From positions 1 through 52,282 of the forward strand of contig JAGOSP010000006.1 of NCBI GenBank assembly GCA_018062205.1: a DNA stretch of 52,282 nt, written 5' to 3'. This DNA is from Candidatus Moraniibacteriota bacterium (GTDB lineage: Bacteria; Patescibacteriota; Minisyncoccia; Moranbacterales; UBA1568). The first letter of the stretch is position 1, and every line of letters starts with the position of its first letter. This document shows positions 10,003 through 18,315 of this stretch, in pieces. Both the position numbers and the translations under genes were made by a program. The notes under the pieces are model-generated. The model was not told where the DNA came from and ran no database searches. It saw only the letters and a list, made by a program, of their open reading frames with translations.

Positions 10003-10048
10003 AGAGTATGTCTAGCGATATGTCTTGTATTGTAGCTTTTTTCTCTTG

Positions 10049-10087
10049 AAAAAGAAAAAAAGCCGTACTTTCAGTGAAAGGCCGGCT
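10049..10087 (-). terminator. Intrinsic terminator of the minus-strand RNA unit
   Basis: On the minus strand the hairpin pairs AGCCG with CGGCT and CTTTCA with TGAAAG. It is followed directly by a U-rich tract, seen as A-rich sequence at 10049-10060 on the plus strand. Confidence 0.85.
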
Positions 10088-10403
10088 GGTTTTTATGGTG
10101 GGGGCGCGGAGAGAGATGCACTCAGTGGAGATGAACGGCTTTGCGGGCGGCAGAGGAGGGGCGCCAGGTAAGCTTCTTTCCCTGCTGAGGGGCGTTCGGA
10201 AAGTCGATATCGAGTCGAAGATGGGGTGTTCCGACATCGACAAGGGCAAAAGTTTTTCACCCAACATTCCTACTGGCAGCACCATTTTTTGCGCAACTGT
10301 ACGATCATAGTTGTGTCCCCGCGCTCCCAAGAACCAAGCTCTTCTCTTTTGAAAAGCACATTTCTTGGGAGTGAAAAATGATTCTTGAAGAACTCTGAAT
10401 CGT
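10049..10403 (-). ncRNA. Candidate structured non-coding RNA, about 355 nt
   Basis: A minus-strand unit is bounded by an almost perfect promoter (10410-10438) and a strong intrinsic terminator (10049-10087). Near its 5' end a perfect 10-bp stem (CTCCCAAGAA, 10324-10333 with 10362-10371) encloses a smaller hairpin, and further complementary segments follow (TCGGAA/TTCCGA). Internal parts look richer in G+C than the flanks. The overlapping minus-strand frame from 10330 runs through the terminator to 9947 and resembles no known protein, so coding is unlikely. The size fits tmRNA or RNase P RNA, but the diagnostic motifs of those RNAs, of SRP RNA and of 6S RNA were not found. Identity is therefore unknown. 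Confidence 0.6.
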
Positions 10404-10409
10404 TGAAAA

Positions 10410-10438
10410 ATAATAGCAGCTACCTATTTTCCTGTCAA
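10410..10438 (-). promoter_or_regulatory. Strong sigma-70 type promoter, minus strand
   Basis: Read on the minus strand this is TTGACA (10438-10433), a 17-base spacer and TATTAT (10415-10410). Expected transcription start is near 10403. It fires away from the DUF559 gene into a region with no convincing protein frame. Confidence 0.8.
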
Positions 10439-10527
10439 GAAAATGTATGAAGAATACGAGAGTTGAGTATCGAGGAAATTTGGATAACCTGATGTGTTTC
10501 TGTCTGTAATTTTTTTCAAAAAATGAT

Positions 10528-10863
10528 TTATTGAAGGGATTTTTCTATTTTCGTCACAACCTCATTCAGATTCTCGTTAATTTCATTATTCCAAAAACGC
10601 AAGACCGTGTAATCAAAATCGGAAAAGTATGTTGCGCGGTCTCGATCGTGGTCTTTGTTATCTCTTCGTTTCCAGCCATCGATATCAATAGCGAGTTTCT
10701 TTTCAACACAACAAAAATCAACCCGATATGGACCGTGGGCATATTGACGAACAAAACGATGTCCGAGCGCTTGATTTTTGAGTCGTGACCAAAGTTTACT
10801 TTCTTGTGGGGTAGCATGTTTGACTTGTGCTCGTCGGGTTTTCTTGTGGGGTGAGAGAATCAT
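10528..10863 (-). CDS. DUF559 (Vsr/PD-(D/E)XK-like) endonuclease-domain protein
   Basis: This small 111-residue protein carries the DUF559 signature: an N-terminal ESKLWSRLKN helix, then GHRFVRQYAHGPYRVDFCC with the active-site Asp, then KKLAIDIDG, where the second acidic residue and the following strand sit. The C-terminal TYFSDFDYTVLRFWNNEI is typical of the family. DUF559 domains resemble very-short-patch-repair and restriction-like nucleases; their substrate is generally unknown. No restriction methylase is nearby. It lies between tmk and the candidate RNA unit, all on the minus strand. Confidence 0.88.
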   Translation of the reverse strand: MILSPHKKTRRAQVKHATPQESKLWSRLKNQALGHRFVRQYAHGPYRVDFCCVEKKLAIDIDGWKRRDNKDHDRDRATYFSDFDYTVLRFWNNEINENLNEVVTKIEKSLQ

Positions 10864-10923
10864 AGAAAAAAGAGAAGAGAAGTTAAGAGTATCGGTTGTG
10901 ATTCATGGTGGAGAAGAGTGATT

Positions 10924-11559
10924 TTATGGAAGAGCGTGAACTTTATTGAGAAGGGTGGTAGCAATAATACTTGCTGGTTGATCTGCCTGAATAATGTGCA
11001 TATTCCACTGAGAAAGTTTTTGCTGAAAGAGAGCTTGTTTCTCATGGAGATAGGCGATGCCTTGCTCCGGAGTTCGTTCTCGAGACATGATAATTTTTGG
11101 GTCAATATCGAAATAGAAAGCGATACTGGGTTTTGGCAGGGAAGATTCGATAAGATGAGCTCGGGTACGCCACAAAAGAAAACGGAGTATTTTTTGATGT
11201 GTGAGAGCAAGGTATTCAAGATGAATGAGGCTATCAAAAAATGAGCGATCCGAAAGGAGATAGTCGTACTTCTCGTGTTGCAGTCGTGAGAAAAAACGTC
11301 GAAAGCGAAGTATATCGATAAAGAGGAGTTTCTGACGGAGGAGAAGTGCAAGAAGCGAGGTTGTGGTCACGGCTTTTTCGTGGCCTGGTTGAAAGTTTTG
11401 AGAGTGCTTAAACCATCGTATAAGGCGATTAGCGAGAGAAAATTCAATCGCATGGAAATAGGCGACGCGATAGCCTTCGCTGATGAGGTATTCTTTCAGG
11501 AGCTCAAGTTGTGTGGATTTGCCGCTGCCATCCACGCCAGAGAAAGTGATGTATCGCAT
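10924..11559 (-). CDS. tmk: Thymidylate kinase-like protein
   Basis: The 211-residue protein is a P-loop kinase of the dTMP kinase family, which makes dTDP from dTMP. The N-terminus MRYITFSGVDGSGKSTQLE contains the Walker A motif. LLSDRSFFDSLIHLEYL corresponds to the family DR(Y/F) motif, and RERTPEQGIAYLHEKQALF to the lid and following helix. A long middle segment (RLIRWFKHSQNFQPGHE) is unusual, so a related nucleotide or sugar-nucleotide role is possible given the polysaccharide neighbours. No SD precedes the ATG. Confidence 0.78.
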   Translation of the reverse strand: MRYITFSGVDGSGKSTQLELLKEYLISEGYRVAYFHAIEFSLANRLIRWFKHSQNFQPGHEKAVTTTSLLALLLRQKLLFIDILRFRRFFSRLQHEKYDYLLSDRSFFDSLIHLEYLALTHQKILRFLLWRTRAHLIESSLPKPSIAFYFDIDPKIIMSRERTPEQGIAYLHEKQALFQQKLSQWNMHIIQADQPASIIATTLLNKVHALP

Positions 11560-11660
11560 AGACTGAGAGTAGCAAAAAGTGCTATTCTCAGCAATAAGGA
11601 GTTTGTCTGTCTAATTATGGAAAGCTGTTCAAGCAGAATTAGTAAGGCAACAGGATGATG

Positions 11661-11666
11661 TATAAT
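11661..11666 (+). promoter_or_regulatory. Candidate -10 box for the O-antigen ligase gene
   Basis: A consensus TATAAT lies 20 bases before the ATG at 11687, but no good -35 hexamer was found at the right distance. Confidence 0.45.
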
Positions 11667-11686
11667 CTGAATCTCTTGTTTGTGCT

Positions 11687-13099
11687 ATGAGAGCACTTCT
11701 CCACTTTCTTCTCTCCTTGTTTATTCTTTTTCTTCCGTTGCAAACGGTATATTTATTGCATGAGCCAATTATTGGTGGGGAGAAGTGGCAATATGGGACA
11801 ATCGGTATCTATGCCACGGATATCGTACTGATTTTATTATTATTGCTTTACGGAAGGATTCTTTTCCTCCGACGTACTTCTCAATGGTTTCGCAGATTTT
11901 TCACAGTTGTTTCTTGTTCGCAGAGTTTTCTCGTTCTGATGCTTTGTCTTTGGGTTGGTCTCTTGGTGTTCTGGGCGCCAGATAAGATGCTTGCCCTGTA
12001 TTTTTTCGTGAAATTTCTTTTAGCTGGTGGAGTATTTTTTGTGGCGCGGTCACTGAATCAATATGAGATATCTCGGGTCATCATATTACTGTTCGGTATG
12101 GCGGTATGTGAAAGTCTGCTTGGTATTGGACAATTTCTCTCGCAAAGCACTTTCGCATCGACATGGCTTGGAATGAGCGGACATGAAGTCTGGCAGGCAG
12201 GAACGTCAGTGTTGAAAAATGATACTGGTCGTTGGTTGCGTGCGTATGGCACCTTCTCTCACCCGAATATGCTGGGGGGATATCTGGGAGCCGTGTTGGT
12301 TTTGGGAATAGGACAGACTTTTTTGGGCTTACCCGAGAAAAAAGAACGAGTATTTTTGTTGATAGGCGGTGTGATCATTCTGTTAGGACTACTCATTACT
12401 TTCTCTCGGCTTGCTTGGTTTGGGACAGTACTCGGTCTTTTGACGCTTGTGGTTTTGTGTTTTTGGTATGTATTCACAAAGAGATCAGCTCCCTACGCAG
12501 GGGATATCCCTAGAGCACACACTTTTTTTCTGGGTATGATGGGAGCGCTTGGGATAGCAGCCATTGTTTTCGTGGGAGTACTACACGAAACCGTATTCCC
12601 TCGTTTTGATGGTGAAATAATTACGCACGAAGGCTCAGCGTCTGAACGCATGCAGTCATTCCGGGATGCTCGTGAACTGATGTCGCAAGAAAATATATGG
12701 TTTGGTGTTGGTGGTGGAAATTTTACGACGGCGGTAAAAGCTTCCAATCCAGAGCGGCCAATATGGAGTATTCAACCAGCGCATAATGTCCCGGTTCTTA
12801 TTTTTGTTGAGCTTGGAATTGTTGGTGGCATTCTCTTTTTCTGGCTTCTTTTGAAAACTGTGTGGGGAAGCAGTATTGCTATTCTAAAAATGAGTAAGCT
12901 ATTTCGGAAACAGCTACTTTTTATGCTGGCATTTGCTGTGCTTCTCCCGGGCTTTCTTTTGGATCATTGGTTATGGAGTTCGCACTTCGGGGTGTTTTTT
13001 GGGATGTTTTTACTCGGGTGCGCATCTCAATTAGATACAACAAAAGATTCATCGGAACTGACAGAATCGCAGCGTATGACTTCGTGCAAATCAGGTTGA
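11687..13099 (+). CDS. O-antigen ligase/polymerase family protein (Wzy_C)
   Basis: This 470-residue membrane protein has about 10 to 12 TM segments. A large external loop contains WLRAYGTFSHPNMLGGYL, the pattern characteristic of the WaaL/Wzy O-antigen ligase superfamily. A second conserved region, FGVGGGNF followed by PAHNVPVLIFVELG, carries the family His near the C-terminal half. These enzymes join or polymerise lipid-linked glycans on the outer face of the membrane. With the flippase and GT-C genes it suggests a complete route for a surface polysaccharide or protein O-glycan. An intrinsic terminator overlaps its stop codon. Confidence 0.85.
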   Translation: MRALLHFLLSLFILFLPLQTVYLLHEPIIGGEKWQYGTIGIYATDIVLILLLLLYGRILFLRRTSQWFRRFFTVVSCSQSFLVLMLCLWVGLLVFWAPDKMLALYFFVKFLLAGGVFFVARSLNQYEISRVIILLFGMAVCESLLGIGQFLSQSTFASTWLGMSGHEVWQAGTSVLKNDTGRWLRAYGTFSHPNMLGGYLGAVLVLGIGQTFLGLPEKKERVFLLIGGVIILLGLLITFSRLAWFGTVLGLLTLVVLCFWYVFTKRSAPYAGDIPRAHTFFLGMMGALGIAAIVFVGVLHETVFPRFDGEIITHEGSASERMQSFRDARELMSQENIWFGVGGGNFTTAVKASNPERPIWSIQPAHNVPVLIFVELGIVGGILFFWLLLKTVWGSSIAILKMSKLFRKQLLFMLAFAVLLPGFLLDHWLWSSHFGVFFGMFLLGCASQLDTTKDSSELTESQRMTSCKSG

Positions 13100-13119
13100 T
13101 CTATCTGATTTGTTTCTTT
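13088..13119 (+). terminator. Intrinsic terminator overlapping the stop of the O-antigen ligase gene
   Basis: AAATCAG (13088-13094) pairs with CTGATTT (13105-13111), followed by a T-rich tract. The TGA stop at 13097-13099 lies in the loop. It separates this gene from convergent murI. Confidence 0.75.
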
Positions 13120-13138
13120 TTTTACACGAAGATTATTC

Positions 13139-13969
13139 CTACTGTAACGTAGCTGGGAGAGGATGAATTGTGCTTCCGAAGAATTGACTGCCAAGGAATG
13201 TAAATTTTTCTGTTGGGTCAGTGGAATAGAATTGGAGAGTGCTCTCTTTTCCGAGCAGAGCTTCTTGTTCAGCATGCTTTTTCAAATAGAATCGAAGTTT
13301 TTCGGGAACCACCGTAGCTTCGGAAATGATATGGAGATCAGAGCCAGCTATTTTGCGAATGTGATGTTTCAGAATTCCGTAGTGGGTACAACCAAGTATG
13401 AGCGTATCTATTTTTTCATTGAGAAGCGGACGAAGGTATTGTTCAAGAATGGGCTCAATAATAGTTGAGTTGTGTTCACCAGTCTCGATTAAAGGAACGA
13501 GAAGCGGACAGGCCTGCTGGAATACTTTTGTCGCAGGATTGAGTTTGGTAAGTTCTCGGATAAAGGCGCCAGATGCTACGGTTCCTTCGGTGGCAATAAC
13601 GCCAATCCTTTGATTTCGGGTGTACACAGTGGCTTCCTCAGCGCCTGGGATGAGTACGCCGAGCACTTGTTTCCCTGGATATGTATGGGGGAGATACTCC
13701 GTCTGTATTTTTCGAAGAGCATCACTCGAGGCTGTATTGCAAGCGAGGATGATAAGCGAACAGTGATGCCGGAAAAGGAAATCAATTGCCTGCCGAGTAA
13801 ATTCGTAGACGATTTCAGGAGAACGATTCCCGTATGGGCTGCGTGCTGTATCGCCCAGATAAACATAATTGTACTCGGGCAACTCTTTGACGATGCCCTT
13901 CAATATGTCTAGTCCACCAAAACCAGAATCAAATACGCCAATGGATTGCTTCTTTGGAAGATATGACAT
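13139..13969 (-). CDS. murI: Glutamate racemase
   Basis: The 276-residue enzyme makes D-glutamate for peptidoglycan. Motifs are IGVFDSGFGGLDILK at the N-terminus with the catalytic Asp, YLGDTARSPYG, IILACNTASSDALR with the first catalytic Cys, and DTLILGCTHYGIL with the second catalytic Cys and neighbouring His. The frame is open upstream to 14203, but that extension is antisense-type sequence within rtcB; MSYLPKKQSIG at 13969 is the natural start. No SD. Its presence indicates a peptidoglycan wall. Confidence 0.95.
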   Translation of the reverse strand: MSYLPKKQSIGVFDSGFGGLDILKGIVKELPEYNYVYLGDTARSPYGNRSPEIVYEFTRQAIDFLFRHHCSLIILACNTASSDALRKIQTEYLPHTYPGKQVLGVLIPGAEEATVYTRNQRIGVIATEGTVASGAFIRELTKLNPATKVFQQACPLLVPLIETGEHNSTIIEPILEQYLRPLLNEKIDTLILGCTHYGILKHHIRKIAGSDLHIISEATVVPEKLRFYLKKHAEQEALLGKESTLQFYSTDPTEKFTFLGSQFFGSTIHPLPATLQ

Positions 13970-14051
13970 GGAAATTCTCTGATAGCTTGCAGTATCCAAT
14001 CTTCTCTCAGACTGAGAGAAGATCCCTAGAGAGGGCAGGCTAAGCGGATGG

Positions 14052-15557
14052 CTAATACATAATGACCGAGACGGGCTGTAAACGGGCGACAGGTTTGACA
14101 ATGTTGTTTTCTTTGACGCTTGCAATAACATCATCAGCCCTTTTGTAGTGGGCAGAATCTTGCTCGATAACCTTGGAGGAACGACCATTGTAGAGGTGAA
14201 CACCCTTTCCTTTCAGTTTCTGATCAAGCTCAGTTCTGTTTGTAGGGACAGAGTCCTCGGTTTTTTTGGTAGACTTTCCAGCGCCGTGATTGCAGGAGAA
14301 AAAACTTGAAGTATTTTGATCAGTACCAACACAAAGATAGGCTTCAGTAGAGAGAGAGGTTGGGATGAAAGCTGGTTCACCGGTTTCTCGGAACACAGGA
14401 TGATCTTGCATTCGGGCTGGACCATAGGCGCGACTCGTACCATTTCGATGTACCCAGACTTCTTTTTCGGAGTGCTCTTCTTGAGATACAAGAATATGTG
14501 GCATATCATAGAGGAGTTCAAGTCCGGGATCACGACCAAGGACGCGACGAATAGTTTTCGCGACATTATGAGTAATCACTGCCCGATTCGCATGGGCAAA
14601 ATTTGAGCAGGCTTGACGAGCAGCCATATACAGCTTGCCGTCCTCACCATCCCCATCGAAGGCAATAAGAGGCTCCTTCGTACCGAAATGGGACGCACGA
14701 ATTTTGGCAGCAATCGAGTGGATGGTCTTTTTAAAGGGTGTGAGCCAAAAGAAACGACCGATATTCATGAGAATAGCCGTTGAGAGATGCTCGCGTTTTT
14801 TGGCAGTGTACATATACATGGTGTATTGGCCAAGTATGCCTGAACCACAATGCACCATGAAGAGATAGTCCCCATTTCGAACACCGAGCTTGGTCGCTGT
14901 TTCTTCATCTTCGATGTTGGTTACCTTCATGAGGTCAAGGAAATGGTTCCCTGCTGCACCAAGAATTCCTGAGCGAAATTGTGCGAAGAAAAGAAAGAGT
15001 GGAGGAAGAATATGGAGCATATCGCGAGCGGAGAGTTCTTTTGAGAAGAAGTTTCCTCGATCAAGTGAGTTTTCAGCCTCGTATTTGGTTGCAATCCCAA
15101 GATAATCGATAAGTGGCACGATACCACGTCGGCAAATGTCAACAATGACACGGAAAGGAAGGTAGGTACCAAAGTAGGCTTTTGTGGGGACTACGGGGAC
15201 AAGCGCCTCAAAGAGACGATGGAGTTCTTCTGGGGTGGTGTTTCTTTCATTGAGGTTTGTACGGACGAGACGCATGCCACAGGCCGGATCGCTATCATTG
15301 AGCTGGGGGAGTATAAAATGCTCGGAAGCAATAGTGGTACCAGTTGCATTCTTGCGACCTGGTTTGCTGTGAACATCAGCCATGGCGGCTATATGATCAA
15401 ATAAACCGCTATTGGAGGCGACACTTTCGAGTTGGGCAAGCGTGGATTCATTAGGAAGAAGCGCATCTTGCACATGAAAAATAATCGGCACTTTCATTTT
15501 TTCAGTTTTGAATTCACTGCGGTATTCAGAAATTTTTTTGAGAGAATGGTGGGACAT
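14052..15557 (-). CDS. Divergent RtcB-family RNA ligase-like protein
   Basis: The 501-residue protein contains an ordered set of RtcB-type motifs in altered form: MADVHSKPG (compare MPDVHPGKG), DPACGMRLVRT (metal-binding Cys region), GAAGNHFLDL (GGGNHFIE-like), MVHCGSGILG, HRNGTSRAYGPA (RKGATRAF-like) and CNHGAGKSTKK, which keeps the histidine that carries GMP in RtcB. RtcB joins 2',3'-cyclic phosphate and 5'-hydroxyl RNA ends using GTP and manganese. All motifs are present but drifted, so substrate or chemistry may differ from tRNA repair. No archease gene is visible. Start at 15557, no SD. Confidence 0.8.
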   Translation of the reverse strand: MSHHSLKKISEYRSEFKTEKMKVPIIFHVQDALLPNESTLAQLESVASNSGLFDHIAAMADVHSKPGRKNATGTTIASEHFILPQLNDSDPACGMRLVRTNLNERNTTPEELHRLFEALVPVVPTKAYFGTYLPFRVIVDICRRGIVPLIDYLGIATKYEAENSLDRGNFFSKELSARDMLHILPPLFLFFAQFRSGILGAAGNHFLDLMKVTNIEDEETATKLGVRNGDYLFMVHCGSGILGQYTMYMYTAKKREHLSTAILMNIGRFFWLTPFKKTIHSIAAKIRASHFGTKEPLIAFDGDGEDGKLYMAARQACSNFAHANRAVITHNVAKTIRRVLGRDPGLELLYDMPHILVSQEEHSEKEVWVHRNGTSRAYGPARMQDHPVFRETGEPAFIPTSLSTEAYLCVGTDQNTSSFFSCNHGAGKSTKKTEDSVPTNRTELDQKLKGKGVHLYNGRSSKVIEQDSAHYKRADDVIASVKENNIVKPVARLQPVSVIMY

Positions 15558-15595
15558 ATATTTTGGAAATGTAAGAGATGTATAGGAGGTTTTTT

Positions 15596-15721
15596 ATGAA
15601 ACTTGAGGAAAAACAACACTATATTCGTAAGGGACAGATTTTAGAGCGAGTCATAGAGTCGCTCGTATTCTTTCACGGTATTTTGAAGGTCAAAATGGGT
15701 TTCAACGAAGGTTCGGGCTGA
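15596..15721 (+). CDS. Possible 41-residue ORF with consensus SD, antisense to a glycosyltransferase end
   Basis: A perfect AGGAGG (15584-15589) lies six bases before an ATG at 15596, opening a 41-codon frame (MKLEEKQHYIRKGQILERVI...) that ends at 15721. Its second half overlaps the 3' end of the GT4 gene in antisense. No family is recognised. In a region where most genes lack SD sequences this ribosome-binding site stands out, but chance cannot be excluded. Confidence 0.25.
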   Translation: MKLEEKQHYIRKGQILERVIESLVFFHGILKVKMGFNEGSG

Positions 15722-16759
15722 CTGACCGAGTCTGATTCTTTCTTCCGGATGGGCTTGTAATTTCGTGATAGCCAAAGAGAGCGCTTTCATATCACCGCGA
15801 GGAATCGTAACACAAATATCAGGATTGGCGAACTCTTTGAAGAGAGGGAGATCTGAGAGAATAACTGGTTTTCCACAAGCGTAGGCCTCAATGATAACAA
15901 GCGGAACATCGAATTTCCCTCGCATATCATTGACAGGGAAAACGATGATATCTGCTAGATTGTACAATTTTGGCATATCAGCATAGGTATCAGTGAAACG
16001 GATATGTTGAATGACGCCAGCTTCTTTGAAGCGTTTGGTAATTTCCATTTTTTTGAGTTGGTCATCCTCGTGTTTTTTGACACGGCAAGCAAAGATGAAT
16101 TTCATGTTTGAGTCTGGGTGATTGGTAAAATATTTAATGAGCCAATCCGTGAGCATGTCGGTGGCTCCAAGACGAGCGTATTCGCCGTTGTAAGTAACGA
16201 TGAAATCCTCAGAAGTGACATCAAAGTATTCAAGAGTCTGGGTATTTTTTTCGGCTGGTTGATAAAACGAAAGATCGACTCCGGGATAGATACGGCTCAC
16301 ATTATGAAAGCCGATGTTTTGGAGGAGCTTCTTTGAGTAATCAGAATAGACAACAATATGATGAGCGAAGAGGAGTTGTTTCCACTGCTTTGGTCCATAG
16401 AGGTCTTCGCGGAGAGTGGCGATAGTCTGAAGGGTTTTCCCATGAGTTGGGCGACTGAAAAAATTGATAAGAGAGGTGTTTTTTCGAGTCGGAGTAAAGA
16501 GATAGTGAGTGATATCGAATTTTCCTCGCAAATTTCGGAGAGTGGACAACAGCCTCATTTTTTCTGAGAAATCAAGCTCATTTTTGGTGTAGCAGGGAAT
16601 TTGCGTAATATTCGCGGGAAGATCAGGCAGCCAGGCGGGAGTTGTGAGAATACTTACGTGATGCGCGTTTATTGATTTGGCAAGGAAATAGGCGAAATTT
16701 TTTGAGGCCTCATCCCAAGGAGGAACAAGCGGGCGAGTGGCCAGAAGAATTTGTTTCAT
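15641..16759 (-). CDS. GT4-family glycosyltransferase
   Basis: This 372-residue cytoplasmic transferase has the GT-B fold. The N-terminal acceptor domain begins KQILLATRPLVPPWDEASKN. The C-terminal donor domain has the usual pattern: VTYNGEYARLGATD, MKFIFACRVKKHED, LYNLADIIVFPVND and PLVIIEAYACGKPVILSD, where the E...E-type glutamate binds the nucleotide sugar. RIRLGQSARTFVETHFDLQN closes the domain. The likely role is adding a sugar to a lipid-linked glycan or surface polymer, in keeping with the flippase and ligase genes nearby. The exact sugar cannot be told. No SD before the ATG. Confidence 0.88.
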   Translation of the reverse strand: MKQILLATRPLVPPWDEASKNFAYFLAKSINAHHVSILTTPAWLPDLPANITQIPCYTKNELDFSEKMRLLSTLRNLRGKFDITHYLFTPTRKNTSLINFFSRPTHGKTLQTIATLREDLYGPKQWKQLLFAHHIVVYSDYSKKLLQNIGFHNVSRIYPGVDLSFYQPAEKNTQTLEYFDVTSEDFIVTYNGEYARLGATDMLTDWLIKYFTNHPDSNMKFIFACRVKKHEDDQLKKMEITKRFKEAGVIQHIRFTDTYADMPKLYNLADIIVFPVNDMRGKFDVPLVIIEAYACGKPVILSDLPLFKEFANPDICVTIPRGDMKALSLAITKLQAHPEERIRLGQSARTFVETHFDLQNTVKEYERLYDSL

Positions 16760-16993
16760 AGATTTGAGACAGATTGTGAGTATATGCTTTTAAGAGAAAT
16801 GACTCCTTATGGATACTTCTATCATATATCATACAAGAAGCTTGGATTTCGGTCACTTCGCGTTGTGTACTTTCGGAGATTCTCTTTACAAAAAGAAAAA
16901 ATCCTGTCAAAATAAGGCGATTTCTCTCTGAGTATGAGAGAAGATGTTTACGAGAGAGTATTTTTTATTTGTTCGCACTAAGAGACCAGTATT

Positions 16994-18046
16994 ATGTCGC
17001 TGAAAGTCGGAATTGTTGGATTGCCAAACGTGGGAAAGTCCACGTTGTTTAAGGCGTTGACACGCAAGCCTGTAGATATCAATAATTATCCTTTTTGTAC
17101 CATCGAACCGAATATCGGTATTGTTGAGGTTCCAGATGAGCGACTTGCCAAACTCGCCAAACTTTCGGGAAGTAAAAAAATTATCCCAGCAGTGATTGAG
17201 TTCGTAGACATTGCTGGTTTAGTGAAGGGTGCGAGCGAGGGAGCTGGGCTTGGGAACAAATTTCTGGCCAATATTCGCGAGGTAGATGCCATCGTCGAAG
17301 TAGTGCGGGCATTTGAAAACACAGATATTATTCACGTGAATAACCGCGTTGAACCGGAAGATGATATCGCTATCATTAATACAGAGTTGATTCTGGCAGA
17401 CCTTGAGACCCTGACCAAGCGGAAGATAAAGACAGCCAAAGAAGCACGTGGTGGTGATAAGGACGCACCGATTGAACTCGCGCTCATCGGGCGATTAGAA
17501 CAAGAGTTGTCGAATGGTATTTTGGCTCACCAAATCTTTCTTTCGCTGACGGATGAAAAAGAGCGGAAGATACTGCAAGGGTTACAATTACTTACAGCGA
17601 AGCCTTTTCTGTATGTGTACAATATTTCAGATACCTATCAGACACTGACGCCTGCCCTCGAAGAGCGACCACATGTCAAACTTGATATCAAAATTGAGGA
17701 GGAATTGCTTGATATGACAACTGAAGAGATGACAGAGATGGAAATCACATCGCATATCGGTGATTTGGCTCGCCAGGCGTACGCATTATTAGGGTTGATG
17801 ACCTACTTCACGACTGGTCCCGAGGAGACGCGAGCCTGGACTGTTAAGCAAGGTTCGACTGCTCCGCAAGCTGGTGCAGCGATCCACGGGGATTTTGAAG
17901 AGAAATTTATTCGTGCGGAAGTGATTCATTGGGATACGCTGTTGGCTGCTGGGTCATGGAGTGCGGCTCGTGATCAAGGGACGCTTCGTATTGAAGGCAA
18001 AGAGGCTATTATTGTGGATGGCGATGTGATTGTCTTTCGGGTCTAA
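16994..18046 (+). CDS. ychF: Redox-regulated ATPase/GTPase YchF
   Basis: The 350-residue OBG-family P-loop protein binds ATP in preference to GTP and associates with ribosomes. Motifs are [17 protein letters not shown] (G1), [17 protein letters not shown] (G2 region) and [21 protein letters not shown] (G3). A coiled-coil arm follows in the middle, and the C-terminal TGS domain has [15 protein letters not shown] and [16 protein letters not shown]. The length is normal for the family. It starts at the first ATG without an SD. Divergent from the GT4 gene. Confidence 0.96.
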   Translation: MSLKVGIVGLPNVGKSTLFKALTRKPVDINNYPFCTIEPNIGIVEVPDERLAKLAKLSGSKKIIPAVIEFVDIAGLVKGASEGAGLGNKFLANIREVDAIVEVVRAFENTDIIHVNNRVEPEDDIAIINTELILADLETLTKRKIKTAKEARGGDKDAPIELALIGRLEQELSNGILAHQIFLSLTDEKERKILQGLQLLTAKPFLYVYNISDTYQTLTPALEERPHVKLDIKIEEELLDMTTEEMTEMEITSHIGDLARQAYALLGLMTYFTTGPEETRAWTVKQGSTAPQAGAAIHGDFEEKFIRAEVIHWDTLLAAGSWSAARDQGTLRIEGKEAIIVDGDVIVFRV

Positions 18047-18202
18047 CTCATTGGCAGCGCAAGTGTATTTTTTGCAGGAGCTTTTTTTGAAATAAGACAA
18101 GGGGATATTATACGAAATGAGTCGCGCAAGAGAAATCGTCCTTTTTCTTTGGATGAAAAATTTTGAACGCACGAGTTGAAGTTATTTCGAAAGGCTTTTC
18201 CT

Positions 18203-18231
18203 TTGTGACATTTGAAAGTATTTGTTATACT
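18203..18231 (+). promoter_or_regulatory. Extended -10 promoter of the giant surface protein gene
   Basis: TTGTGA (18203-18208), a 17-base spacer and TATACT (18226-18231) with an upstream TG forming TGTTATACT. Expected start is near 18238, giving a leader of about 78 bases before the ATG at 18316. Confidence 0.75.
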
Positions 18232-18315
18232 AGAAGAGAGAATTTTTCTCAAAAAGGTTTGTGTCTTTGAAAGAATATTCTTTCTCTGAGCGAGATATTC
18301 GCGCAAAAATATTCC

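Noticed and set aside
9947-10330. 127-residue minus-strand protein
   Set aside because: It runs straight through a strong terminator, is Pro/Ser-rich without any family pattern and overlaps the start of the flippase gene.
10049-10403. Identification of the 355-nt unit as RNase P RNA or tmRNA
   Set aside because: The conserved RNase P core strings and the tRNA-like ends of tmRNA were looked for on both strands and not found.
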